From Epiperipatus broadwayi (taxonomy: Eukaryota > Onychophora > Udeonychophora > Euonychophora > Peripatidae), in assembly GCA_028023455.1 (NCBI GenBank), contig JAQFVV010006208.1, positions 10,336,963-10,400,962 on the forward strand: DNA of 64,000 bases, read 5' to 3'. The notes under the pieces are model-generated. The model saw nothing but the letters and a program-made list of their open reading frames with translations. It did no database searches and was not told the origin of the DNA. A program made the position numbers and the translations under genes. This document shows positions 47,835 through 58,450 of the stretch, one piece after another. Numbering within the stretch: position 1 is the first letter of the stretch; every line of letters starts with the position of its first letter.

Positions 47835-48290
47835 TAATAAGCTCTAAGCATAGCTTTTAAAACATTTATTGAGAGGTGAGTGCAAGCAAATTAATACTAA
47901 TAGCCCATGTCTGAATGCTTTTGGTTTTCTCCCACATGATTACATATAAATTGCTAATAAAAATTAATTAAAGATATTCAAAATTAAGATTATTCAAAGA
48001 CGTGGGTAGTTAAAAAATGAGATAGTGTTTTTCCTATGATGTATAGAATTAAATTTGTACAAAAACTTTGTCATTTGAATCAACAAACTCATAATAGAAT
48101 CGAATCCTGAATTAAGCATGGCCAATAGATGTTGGTTTATATAATAGTAACCTCTAAGCGTAGGTGATTCATCTATGCTTTTAAAACATCTATTGATGGG
48201 TGAGGGCAAGCAAATTAGTACCAAGTGCATGATTGAATGTTTTGGTTTCCTCCCACATGATCATATATAAATCGCTAATAAAAATTAAAT
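47835..48290 (+). repeat. Direct repeat pair of about 145 bp
   Basis: The block CTCTAAGC ... TTTTAAAACATNTATTGA ... GGCAAGCAAATTA ... CTCCCACATGATNACATATAAAT occurs at about 47848-47970 and 48155-48290. The copies are diverged and no mobile ends were recognised. Confidence 0.65.
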
Positions 48291-48294
48291 TGAA

Positions 48295-49185
48295 ATAAAA
48301 AAATAAATTAAGCAATCATAGAATGAAAGCCAAAACTACTTTTACTTTTGATGATCAAAAGTAAAAATTAAGATTTGTCTACTTGTAAATAATTAAATAT
48401 TCTTATGATTATTTATGAGCCATACGTTGAGGTTTAACATCAATTTTATTTCATTTGGTTAAAATAACAAAGATAAAAGATTTGTTTGGTGACTGCAAGG
48501 TATCCATATTAAAACAAATCATATTACAATTTTACTTTTATGGGTAAGCATGATAATTTCAAAATGTTTAGTTAGATTTCCATTTAATTATTAATATTAC
48601 TCCACTTATTGATTGGTTAATTGATGGCCACGCCTGAGAAATATTGAAATTTAATTTGCAGTTTCCGCCCTCTATTGAGAAATTTTGCTAACATTTTTTT
48701 TTTTTTTACAGCTTTAAAATCCACATATATTTTTTCTAATATTTTAATTTCAAAAAAATTCGAAAAACATCAGGATAATTGAATAAATGAAATTTCAAAG
48801 TATACAATGACAAGTTAATGCTTAGTCATCGTATATTTCACAATCTCGAACTTTGCTAGATTACTTCGATAAAATATTACAATGGTCTAAAAACTTAATT
48901 TTTTTAGAAAGTTTATGATTATTTTTATATAAAATAAAGATTTCAATTTATTGGCTTAGTTACTTTAAAGATAGCTATCTGTTTTAGTATTCTTTGGAGT
49001 TCATTGAACATTTAAAAAAAATACTAACTGATGAAGGCGTTTTTCAAACTTTTCATATAAAGAGTACTTCACAAATCCTGAAAATTTAATGGAATATTTT
49101 AGTTATTTTATAGAGTAGTGATAGATATTAATAATAAATTAATTCACATGATCACTATTTCTTATGCTAGCACATATGTGTTATT
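48295..49185. other. Non-coding DNA without recognised features
   Basis: AT-rich sequence. Nothing was recognised. Confidence 0.35.
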
Positions 49186-49187
49186 AC

Positions 49188-49430
49188 AACAGGCAAAACT
49201 CTCCATACAGTAATGCCACTCAGTGCCAACCAGAGTAATCAATGGATGCCAGTAGGCTTGTGCATAAAATCCCTATCCAATGCCCACAAGCCAGAAACTA
49301 GTCTGGGGATATTGGATGAGTAGGCACTAGATGGGGATTTTATGTACAAGCTTTCAGGCATCCATTGATTACTCTGGTTGGCACTGAGTGGCACTACTGT
49401 ATGGAGAGTTTTGCCTGTTTTAATAAATTA
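49188..49430 (+). mobile_element. Family A palindromic element, compact copy
   Basis: AACAGGCAAAACTCTCCATA on the left and its full complement near 49420 enclose a 240-bp near-perfect palindrome with GAAACTAGTCTGGGGATATT at the centre. No convincing target duplication was found. Confidence 0.8.
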
Positions 49431-49599
49431 AGTAAATATAAGAGTTGAGAAAACTAAGCATACATTCTTAAATTTTAATTATGTAAAACAAACAAGCGAA
49501 AGCAGTAAAATAAACTAGTGCATTTATAGTAAAATTACGTTCTTAATAACTTCCATGTTTTGGGGTCTTTGAATTACAAATTCTGATGTTATATAAAAT

Positions 49600-50094
49600 T
49601 ATAGAAAGGGCAATTTATATACACAGCATAGCATTGAGTTTGTTCCTGTATTTTGAATTGGTTGCAGCATAATATGAAAATCGTTCTTCACATAAATATA
49701 TCATTGTAAAAGAGAGTAAAACATGAATAGCAAGTTTTGACCCATTTGGATACTTTTCTATTAAATTTGTTAAGAAATTATTTGATGGGAATTCCTTGTA
49801 CTTTCGTTTTAAATCAGGATGATTAATAAAATCTATTACATTTTCATAATCATTTGCACTGAAGCCTATCGGCAAAGCTATCACTGTAGATGGATTTCAA
49901 ACCCAGGAATTGCATTCAGTGGACTTGAGAAAATATTGCAAAAGAAGTGATTATAAGTCATGCAAGATCTCTAAAATTATGCAATCAATTATTTTAGAAT
50001 TTATATCAGTTAGAAATTCATGCAAGATGTGAAAACAATCAAAATTATTCTGTTCAATTGTAAAAATCCAGAATTGTACTAATAATTTTATCTC
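49600..50094 (-). pseudogene. hAT transposase, 3' part (BED-finger, ZBED5/FAM200-like)
   Basis: Minus-strand reading: the DKI codons at the right edge, then FHILHEFLTDI-like and CIILEILHDL segments with stops. The open stretch 49615-49884 has NHPDLKRKYKEFPSNNFLTN, YPNGSKLAIHVLLSFTMIYL and CEERFSYY, corresponding to the hAT dimerisation region (..YP.L...A...LL.F.TTYLCE..FS). It is the downstream continuation of the fragment at 59071-61140. The two were separated by the 9-kb Penelope insertion at the DKI codons, which are present on both sides through the TSD. Confidence 0.82.
50083..50094. repeat. 12-bp TSD of the 9-kb Penelope insertion, left copy
   Basis: TAATTTTATCTC occurs here and at 59071-59082. 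Both copies fall at the same codons of the split hAT gene, which supports a true target duplication. Confidence 0.85.
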
Positions 50095-50268
50095 CTATAA
50101 TAATATTTACTCATCTATTCACTTTACTATTGTTCCACAATGCTTTAATTACCGCTCTCTTTGACAGTTTCAATCACCCCGGCAATTTTCTTCAGAACTA
50201 CAATATAATACAAATACATGAATGTAAATATAAATGAACATATAATTTGCATTCTATATATACATCTT
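50095..50268 (-). repeat. Penelope copy A, 3' terminal part
   Basis: The complement carries GTTCTGAAGAAAATTGCCGG, then GGTGATTGAAACTGTC and AAAGAGAGCGGTAATTAAA, matching PLE copy B at 58940-59000. It ends 12 bp from the hAT sequence. The last 14 bp (50255-50268) are the left target duplication of the RTE LINE. Confidence 0.8.
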
Positions 50269-50276
50269 CATCATCA

Positions 50277-51667
50277 TCAACCATTATCAATCCACTGCAG
50301 GATGAAGGTCTCTCCAAGTTTAATCCATCTTCTCTGATCTTTAGCTTCTCTTCTCCACAACACCCCTGCACATTTTCTTATTTCATCCGTCCATCTCACA
50401 TGTGGTCTCTTTCTGGGTCTTTTACAATCTCTTGGAATTCAGTTTAAAATTTCAATTGTCCATCTATTATCATCTCTTCTAGCAATATGTCCAGCCCAAC
50501 TCCATTTCAATCTTTTAATTTTTTCAATAAGGTCAGTAACACCTGTTTGTTGTCTTACCCATACATTGTGTATTCGATCTCTTCTTGTTACTCCCAACAT
50601 ACATCTCTCCATACTCCTTTGAGGGGTCTGAAGTCTCTGTATTGCTCTTCTATTAAGTGTCCAAGTCTCAGATCCATAAGTAAGAACTGGTAAAACACAT
50701 TTGTTAAAAACCATCCTTTTCAAACACATAGGCATATTTTCTTTTAGTATCAAGTTATTTCTACCAAAAGCACTCCAACCAAGTTTAATTCTATGATTAA
50801 TTTCCTCCATTATGTTTCCATCTGTATTAATAATCTGACCAAGGTATTTGTAACTGTTAACTTCTTCTAATTCTTCATAATCAATCTTTATTTTCATATT
50901 TTGAGCAAATCGATTAAACATTACTTTAGTCTTTTTAACATTTATCTTTAGTCCTACTTTTCTACTTTCATCTGCTAACTCCTGCAACATTTCCTGCAGC
51001 TCTGAAGCATTATTTGCAAAAACAACTACATCATCTGCAAAATCTAAACGACTTAAATACTCTCCATTTACTTTCACTCCTTTAGTTTCCCATTTTAATC
51101 CACAAAATACTTCTTGCAGCACTGCTGTAAAGAGTTTTGGAGATATGGAGTCACCTTGTCTTACACCTTTCTCAATGTTAATTTTTCCAGTATCATTATG
51201 TAATCTAATTGTTGCTGTTGCATTTTTATAAATATTCTTTAAAATATGACAATATCCTGGATCTATACCTTGATGATCCAATGCTTTAATCACTGAAGAA
51301 ATGTGTATAGAATCGAATGCCTTTTCATAATCTACAAATCCAAAACATAATGACAACTCATATTCGTTTGTCCTTTCTATGACTTCTCTCAATACCTGGA
51401 TATGATCTATTGTACTAAAACCACTTTTAGATCCAGCTTGTTCTCTTGGTTGGTGGAAATCCAAAGTTCTCTGTAGACGAGTTGTAATTATCTTGGTAAA
51501 AATTTTATATAAAACTGATAAAAGGCTGATAGGTCTGTAATTTCTAATATCTTCTTTATCACCTTTTTTAAATATTAATATTATTACTGCATTCTTCCAA
51601 TCTTCCGGTATATCTTTATCATTTAGACATTTGGTATATAACTTTGCTAAAATTGTTTCTATTTCTT
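50277..51667 (-). pseudogene. RTE reverse transcriptase, one nonsense codon
   Basis: The frame is open from about 51667 to 50439: FKKGDKEDIRNYRPISLLS, then SGFSTIDHIQVLREVIE, FVDYEKAFDSI, VRQGDSISPKLF and LDFADDVVVFA with the catalytic FADD at 51030-51041, then CVLPVLTYGSETWTL and WSWAGHIARRDD. These are ordered RT blocks of the RTE/BovB-like group. At 50439-50441 a TGA replaces an expected Trp codon. Beyond it the same frame stays open (RDCKRPRKRPHVRWTDEIRK, REAKDQRRW) to a natural stop at about 50277. An intact copy would synthesise DNA at the nicked target. Confidence 0.92.
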
Positions 51668-53131
51668 CACTATAAACTCATCAACACTCCTTTCACCTGC
51701 TTCTTTTAATATATCAATTATAATTCCATCATTTCCTGGAGCCTTTCCTTTCTTCATATACTTAATTGCATGTCTCACTTCTTCATTTAAAATTCTGGGC
51801 AATTCGGAAGATGTAATAGATATAGGAGGTACTTGTTCTTTATTACTATATAATTCTTGATAAAAATCTTCTACCAATTTCATGATGTCATCTCTCTTTT
51901 TAGTAATAATTCCATCTTTTTTTCTTATTGCAGATATAAATTTCCTACCAATACCAAAATGTTGTTTAACATTTTTGAGACTTTTATTTTCTTCTACAGC
52001 TTTCCTTGCTATTTCACAGTTATACTTTCTTATATCATTTTCAACTCTTTTCCGTACCATTTTACAAAATTCGAGATATTCAATTCTTTTTAATACATCA
52101 TTTTTGTATATCTTCATATTCCTTCTTTTTTTCATAAATTCTCTAGTCTCAGTAGAAATTTTATTAGTCAATTGCTGCTTTTTTCTACCAGCTATGTTTG
52201 TTGCAGTTTTTAAAAGTGTATCAGTTATTTTCATATTAATTTCATTCAAATCTGTATCATGTTCAAAATCTCCTAACACTTGAAACCTATTTGTAAGTTC
52301 TAATTTAAATTCATTAGAATGGTTCTGAAGATTAGGAATATCAACTGTAAATATTGTTTTTCTTAATAATTTTTGTCTTTCTAGTTTTACATTAACACAT
52401 AACTTACACCTTACTAATCGATGATCACTTCCTGTGTTAAATTTATTAAGAATATTACAATCTTGAAATATGTATTTTCTGTTAGTCAAAATATAATCCA
52501 ATTCTGCTGTACCTTCATTTGGATGCTTCCATGTCCATTTCCTTTTAACATTTTTCTCAAAAAATGAATTCATAATATAAAGTTTTTCTTTTTCTGCAAA
52601 CTCCACAAGTCTATGTCCTCTCTCATTTCTATTACCATAACCAAAATTACCTACAGCAATTTCATCTTTCATTTGTCTACCAATTCTAGCATTAAAGTCT
52701 CCCATAACAATTTTAAAATGTTGTTTACTCTGATCAAAAGCCTTTTGTACATCCATATAAAAATCTTCTACTACTTCATCACTATGAGAACTTGTTGGGG
52801 CATAAACCTGAATTATATGCATTTGGTATCTGCTATTAAGTTGTATAACTAATCTTGCCACTCTGTCCGATACACCATCAATCTCCACAATATTGTTCTT
52901 CCACTTTTTATTTATAATGAATCCTACTCCACTTGTATTTCCAATATGTGTGCCTTTATAATAGAGTATATGTCCACTTTTTAAATCAATTGTTTCTTCT
53001 CCTTTTCTTCTAACTTCACAAAGTTCAATAATGTCCCATTTAATATAAGACAGTTCTTCTTCTAATTCTTGCAATCTTCCTTCACTTAAAAGTGATCTGC
53101 AGTTGTAAGTACCTAAATAAAAAGTCATCAT
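51659..53131 (-). pseudogene. RTE endonuclease, frameshifted before the RT
   Basis: The likely start is one of two adjacent ATGs at 53126-53131 (MMTFYLGTYNCRS). The apurinic-type endonuclease motifs are all visible: TYNCRSL (Asn), ELCEVRR (Glu), IIQVYAPTS, GDFNARIG (Asp and Asn), LDYILTN and SDHRLV (Asp-His). A linker follows (KKGKAPGNDGIIIDILKEAG), the start of the RT. The frame stops at 51659 after DEFIVKK, while the adjacent frame continues as EEIETILAKLY, so a single base shift near 51665 separates endonuclease and RT. The open frame also extends upstream of the ATG to 53275, but that part reaches into flanking DNA. Confidence 0.92.
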
Positions 53132-53253
53132 CAAATGGCAGCCTGGGTCCGCAATCAGTGGATTCTTAGCACCCTCCACCTTTGGCCACCAACCGCTGCC
53201 TTGGTTGGTGACTTTACAGCCTCCTGGGAATAAGGGCCATATAAGATAATAAA

Positions 53254-53518
53254 TATATATACATCTTATAATCATTTATTTATTATCTTTTAAATATTAT
53301 TATATATTTTACTGTTTTTTACATTCTATATTTATCAATTAAAACCTCTTATAACAATATATATTCTATTTTTATTTTTCATTTTACTCTTATTACTCTT
53401 TTAAATATTTAACTCTAACTTAATATCTTTTATACTTTACATTATTATTATTCATTTTATTACTAATCAATATTTATAATTTATTCCTTCAATAATTTAT
53501 AATTTGCTTTAATTTATA
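53254..53518 (-). repeat. Penelope copy A, 3' untranslated part
   Basis: The complement of this stretch (AATAATAATAATGTAAAGTA, TATTTAAAAGAGTAATAAGA) matches PLE copy B at about 58690-58790. Its right edge, CTTTAATTTATA, is the left TSD of the palindromic element. Confidence 0.75.
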
Positions 53519-53899
53519 CTGTAAATAAACATTTATTTTATATATAGCGCAATGTTTATAAATTGTAATACATTAAAGATCAGCCTTTCAAGCTATTGTG
53601 CATGTGCTTTTTTTACGAGTGTTAATAATAAATGAATACTTTCATTCCCAACACAAGAGTATAGTATTTATGAAAGAACAAAATGAATCCACTTATTCGT
53701 TCAAACCCAAATGCTTATATATGGGCAAATCTTATTTTCCAATACTTAAGATTTGTCCATATATAAGCATTTGGGTTTGAAAGAATAAGTGGATTCATTT
53801 TATTCTTTCATAAATACTATATCTTGTGTTGGGAGTGAAAGTATTCATTTATTATTAACACTTGTAAAAAGCACATGCACAATAGCTTGAAAGGCTGAT
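53519..53899. mobile_element. Palindromic element with 54-bp tail, 12-bp TSD
   Basis: Palindrome 53573-53905: arms of about 160 bp (AAGATCAGCCTTTCAAGCTA ... TAGCTTGAAAGGCTGATCTT), nearly identical, around a loop of a few bases. A 54-bp non-palindromic tail lies on the left. The 12-mer CTTTAATTTATA is duplicated at 53507-53518 and 53900-53911. The empty-site counterpart in Penelope copy B (CTTTAAACTATA near 58655, on the complement) supports insertion into Penelope copy A. Confidence 0.85.
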
Positions 53900-53911
53900 C
53901 TTTAATTTATA

Positions 53912-54612
53912 ATATCATTTTAAACTTATTTTTATCCACCTTTCATTTATATTTTCAAAACTCAACTGCTAAATTCAAATTTTAAAATTTAGTTATCCTT
54001 TTAGCAGCTCCCTCTTTAAATTTTACACTTATATTATTAGCAGCTCCCTCTTCCTATTTTTTATATAACTAAATCTTTTAATTTTTTTATTTTTTATTTT
54101 ACATCAAAATTTTTTTAGGCCCAAATCTCTATTTAAAACTGCCTTAATATAAATAGCCTCTTATTTTTCTATTCTTTTTATTATCTGTAAATTGTATCAC
54201 CCTTATACAATCCTTTTCAAACTCATGTCCTGTTTCTAATTTATGTAAATATATCAGTGAGTTTTTATCATATTTATGTTGTAATAGTCTTCTTTATATT
54301 GAATTTTTTGTTTCTCCTGCATAATTTACTTTTAGATTATTAATTTGACACTTTTTACAATTAACCTCAGATATTTCAATTATTTCATTATCTGAATTTT
54401 TTTTCTAAATACTAATATACTTATTTTCTAAAATACTAATCATATTTTTTGTTTTTTATTAACTACTTTAACATTTAATACATTACTAATTTTTTTTATT
54501 AACTTTACCTATAACTTTATTTAAATTTTTAACTACATAATTATTCCGTCTTTATATCTATATAATTAATTTTATTATTACTTCTTTCTTTTTTATTATT
54601 ATTTATATATAT
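53912..54612 (-). pseudogene. Penelope copy A: GIY-YIG endonuclease and linker
   Basis: Reading the complement, the linker at 54400-54600 is followed by the endonuclease at about 54100-54400: NCKKCQINNLKVNYAGETKN, then RRLLQHKYDKNSLIYLHKLE and TGHEFEKDCIRVIQFTDNKK. The CKKC zinc-like pair and the NYAGET block, equivalent to YIG.T of GIY-YIG nucleases, are preserved. A stop falls inside. The right edge at 54612 is where a 2.86-kb element interrupts the copy; the upstream RT part resumes at 57477. Confidence 0.85.
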
Positions 54613-54615
54613 TGT

Positions 54616-54690
54616 AGCAATCGATCTTAGCCCAAGATTGAGCTTCACTGTTCTACCACTTAACCCACGTTTCATCCAGTTTTTTTTTTC
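54616..54690 (-). other. tRNA-like segment at the element edge
   Basis: The complement reads GTGGGTTAAGTGGTAGAAC, then AAGATCGATTGC, resembling A-box and B-box spacing of a tRNA. It is preceded by an A-run on the minus strand. It could be a degraded tRNA-derived sequence; it is not the same family as the four SINE copies. Confidence 0.3.
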
Positions 54691-55240
54691 ATCACATATA
54701 TATAAACTATACATACATTTCTGAGAAGCGTCTATAAAAATTTATAAATATAAATCTCAAATAAAAATTTTCATTAATTTTAAATATTAACTTTTATGGA
54801 TGCGACTCAGATATATATACATATATTAACGGAGCTTTTATATATATAAAAGCACAAACAAATCTTGTAAATAATTTTGTATTTCTTTCTTAACTATATA
54901 AATATTTTTCTTCATATAATTACACAAATATTCAAGATGGAAGATGCAGTCATTAACTGTCCAAGAGTAATTAAAGGGGTGGGATTCATGATTTTAAAAG
55001 AAATTTTTTTAATTAAATTAATTAAAGTAAAATTTAAAACAGAACTAATTGATTTTAGTTAGCTGTTAACATTTTTATCAAATCTATTTCCAATCTGGAA
55101 ATTGATTTGAATTTATTTTTGGACAGTTATCTTGTGATTGCATCTCCAATAACAAAAGAGAGAGTATTTCTGTAAATTAAGGATTTAATTAAGAGTTAAG
55201 AAGTTTAATTAAAAACATTCTTTGAATAACTCAAAGTTTG

Positions 55241-55273
55241 TATAAATAGGGCCAAAAATCTATTGTGTCAGTC
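55241..55273 (+). promoter_or_regulatory. TATA box plus initiator
   Basis: TATAAATA at 55241 and TCAGTC at 55268-55273 place a candidate start A (55270) 29 bp downstream of the TATA box, the canonical animal spacing. The following 200 bp are the most GC-rich of the element. It is most likely the promoter of the surrounding TG...CA element. Confidence 0.6.
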
Positions 55274-57476
55274 AATAGTCACTAATCATCTTCACGTCTG
55301 TTTAATTTTTGAGGGGCCTCAGCCACCTTCCCCTCTATCTTCAGCTCCACTCTTCACTGTGCAGAGATGTAGCTCTTACTGCTTAAGTGTGCCCGTGCCA
55401 TCAAAGAACCGCCGAGGCCAAGAGACATGTCAAAGAATGCCGCCTGCCACAGAAGACTTGTGCCTACTTTATTCCATACAATCCTGAGGTAACAAGACTA
55501 AAGAAATCCTATCTCTTTAAATTAATGCTTTCTGTATATTTAATCTCTTTTAACTCACTCATCGGTGAGTATGTTAAAACTAATAATTATTTATTTGGTA
55601 TCGATCCTCTATAACCCTAACTAATCTTATTGTACACTATTTCATTCAACTCGCACTTATTTTTTTTATAATTTGGTGTGGTTATAATTTATTTTAAATA
55701 TTTTTTATATTTTTCACTAAACTTTTATTTGTAAATGCCAATCAAACCCAGTCTTACGAACTTAGAAGGGGGCGGATTAATTATTTCATGTCTTTATTTC
55801 TAATAGCTCGTAAGATTGAGTTTGTATTTTAAATAAATATATGCTTTTTAAAAAAATATTTGATCTTAAATTTATACAAAATGTATAAATACTTTGCAGT
55901 ATGGGGTGGATATTGGTGTTTGTTAAATTTATTAATTTCTTTATTCATCATTATCGCCAAAAAGGCTGGTGAACAAATTCTATTTTGTTGTTCGCACTTT
56001 TAAGTGCATGAATTTTAGTTTTTTTTATATATATTTAAACAAAATAGTATTGATTCAAGAAGGGGGAGCAATGCACGCTTCATTAATTGTAGTTTTCACT
56101 TTTGATAAATGACTTTATCTTACATGGGTCATTATTTTAGCATATCATTATGTATTAGTTAAACCATTTTAAGGCTTTATTTTAATATTTAAACTCACTG
56201 ATTTCATATTCTTATAAAAATGTTGTTAGCATAGGCCACTCTTCATATTATTAAGGTTTACCTAGAGATGTGCATCAGAACGCCCAAGTCATCTCATCTT
56301 CGTCTCAGGTCATAAACAGGGCAATGAATGTCCCTGGACCATATACATATATATACTCGCGTAATGAGAACAATGAATGGGATAATTCTGGCAAAGTTCG
56401 GCCCAGTGAATCTCTGTCCGAGGACCCTTTGTCAGCTGATTCCACAAAATGTGGAGTGGCAAGTTGGCTAGACTGTTTTCTTCCATAATATGATAAAGCA
56501 CCTCAAAATATTGGATCTGCAAATATTCAGCTATTATGCTAGCACTGCAATTTCTTATAGTTCGTTTTTCTATTAGCCTGTTTGACAAAATAAGTCGTAA
56601 CGATGTGTAATAATGAAAAGTTTTTCTCTTTGTAATATTTTTAGTTGGAGTTTAAATCCAACCTCTCATGAAGCTCCCCTCCCTTTTATTGAAATAAGCA
56701 ATTCTCGCATTGATAGAGTTTCACAATATTCGATTGCTAAATGTCAAAAATGTGTAATAAATAATGTTTCTAGTCTACTTACTGATCAAAATGTATCCTT
56801 ATTTTATTGTTACAAATAAAGTCTATAAATGAAAATAAACTTATGTATGAAATGCCAAGGGCATTCTATGAATTCATATAAACAGCAAAACTCTATTATT
56901 GTCATATCTTTATATGTGTTTTAATGTATAAACGTCTACCAATCACCCAGATAAATTTGTTTTTGTAACATTGAATAAAAACCTATTTTTAAATATACGT
57001 TCAGTATTATAATTGCCGCACTAAATTCATGTCAGTCTAAATAAAATAATTATCAAGATCGTCAAATATTTGTAACCAAAAATAAAGTTTTAAATGCATG
57101 AAGTTGAATATACAAAATCATCTTGAATTTTTGTCAAAATAAATATTTATATTTTTAAACTTTAATCCAGTTTTTCAAATCTCCTTAATATTTATATTTA
57201 TGTATATTTTTAACATATTTTGGGTTCACTCAATTTCTCATCATCATCATCAGCCGAGTTCTCATGCAAAATGATGTAGCACTGGGCCCGGAAATAATTA
57301 ATTTATGTAGTATCACCGTAGGGTGTTGTCCATATTGTTATAGATTTGAGGAATGGGCAAACAGGTTAGAATTCATGATTGCTCCTGACCTGTGTATCTC
57401 GGGCATGCTTGGATTTGGGGTACTTTTGCTCAGATTATAAATCTTGTTGGATGAACATACATTTTCGACCGGTACA

Positions 57477-57655
57477 ATATATTCTACCTTATTTTCTATT
57501 AATCTAATATTATCACTTATAAATTTATTTGGATAATCATTATTTATAAATTCTTCTTTAATTAAATCTATTTGTTTAACATAATCTTTACTTGAGCAAT
57601 AATTTACTGCTCTATGAATTTCTAGAATGTATTGTATTTACTTTATACTTGAATG
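57477..57655 (-). pseudogene. Penelope copy A: RT C-terminal fragment
   Basis: The complement encodes EIHRAVNYCSSKDYVKQIDL, then IKEEFINNDYPNKFISDNIR. This is the RA..(I/Y)CS ... EL..L...F..N.YP motif at the end of the Penelope RT. The same segment is present in inverted orientation at 57760-57920 (copy B), so the two copies diverge head to head from a unique spacer of about 100 bp (57656-57751). Confidence 0.85.
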
Positions 57656-57751
57656 CCATTTAGTTATATTATTATCTATATTACTTTTCCTATGAATTGA
57701 TGTTTCAATCCTACATTTCCTTTCTTCATATGACTACATCAATTTTATATA

Positions 57752-58450
57752 AATATAAAGTATAAAGTAAATACAATACATTCTAGAATTCATAGAGCAA
57801 TAAATTATTGTTCAAGTAAAGATTATGTTAAATAAATAGATTTAATTAAAGAAGAATTTATAAATAATGATTATCCAAATAAATTTATAAATTATAATAT
57901 TAGATTAATAGAAATAAAATAAAATATATAAATAATAATAAAGAAAAAAGAAGTAGTAATACAATTAATTATATAGGTAAAAGACAGGCAATAATTATGT
58001 AGTTAAAAATTTAAATAAAGTTATAAGTAAAATTAATAAAAAATTTAGTAATGCATTAAATGTTAAAGTAGTTAATAAAAAGAGAAAAATTATGATTAGT
58101 ATTTTTAAAAATAAGTATATTAATACTTATAATAGAAATTCAGATAATGAAATAAATGGAATATATGACATTAATTGTAAAAAGTGTTAAATTAATAATA
58201 CAATAGTAAATTATGTCGGAGAAACAAAAAATTCAATATATAGAAGACTATTATAACATAAATATGATAAAAAATTTGCCAATATATTTACATAAATTAA
58301 AAACAGGGCATGAGTTTGAAAAGGATTGCATAAAGATGATAAAATTTACAGATAATAAAAGGAATAGAAAAATAAAAGAGGCTATTTATATTAATAATAT
58401 TAAGCCAGTTTTAAATAAAGATTTGGACCTGAAAAAATTTTTGATGTAAA
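57752..58450 (+). pseudogene. Penelope copy B: RT end, linker and GIY-YIG endonuclease
   Basis: On the + strand: IHRAINYCSSKDYVK, a stop, then IDLIKEEFINNDYPNKF, the linker, and from 58165 NCKKC with VNYVGETKNSIYRRL at about 58209-58250. The open end is PIYLHKLKTGHEFEKDCIKM and RKIKEAIYINNIKPVLNKDL, with a stop at 58449. The most C-terminal 65 residues are free of stops; the upstream parts contain several. It is 5'-truncated like copy A, and lacks the RT catalytic region. Confidence 0.87.

Larger units (their letters stand above)
50269..53253 (-). mobile_element. Full-length RTE-type LINE, 14-bp TSD
   Basis: This 2,985-bp insertion encodes an apurinic-type endonuclease followed by a reverse transcriptase on the minus strand. 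It ends in a short GATGATGATG tail, typical of RTE-clade elements, which lack a poly-A tail. The exact 14-mer TATATATACATCTT flanks it at 50255-50268 and 53254-53267. The related Penelope copy at 58.8 kb lacks the insertion and shows the unoccupied sequence. Only two disabling changes were seen, so the copy appears young. Confidence 0.92.
54613..57476 (+). mobile_element. 2.86-kb TG...CA element interrupting Penelope copy A
   Basis: The sequence starts TGTAGCAATCGATC, ends CGACCGGTACA, and is bordered by ATATAT on both sides (54607-54612 and 57477-57482). It splits Penelope copy A between linker and RT. No transposase or RT was recognised. TG/CA ends and an internal TATA/initiator promoter fit a very long solo LTR or a small LTR retroelement without coding capacity. 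Its composition (GC-richer patches at 55260-55500 and 56270-56480) differs from the surrounding DNA. Alternatively it is an unrelated element whose AT-rich duplication is fortuitous. Confidence 0.55.

Noticed and set aside
53573-53905. piggyBac-type MITE with TTAA target sites at the palindrome edges
   Set aside because: TTAA is present at both palindrome edges, but comparison with Penelope copy B shows that the real insertion is longer, with a 12-bp duplication outside a 54-bp tail.
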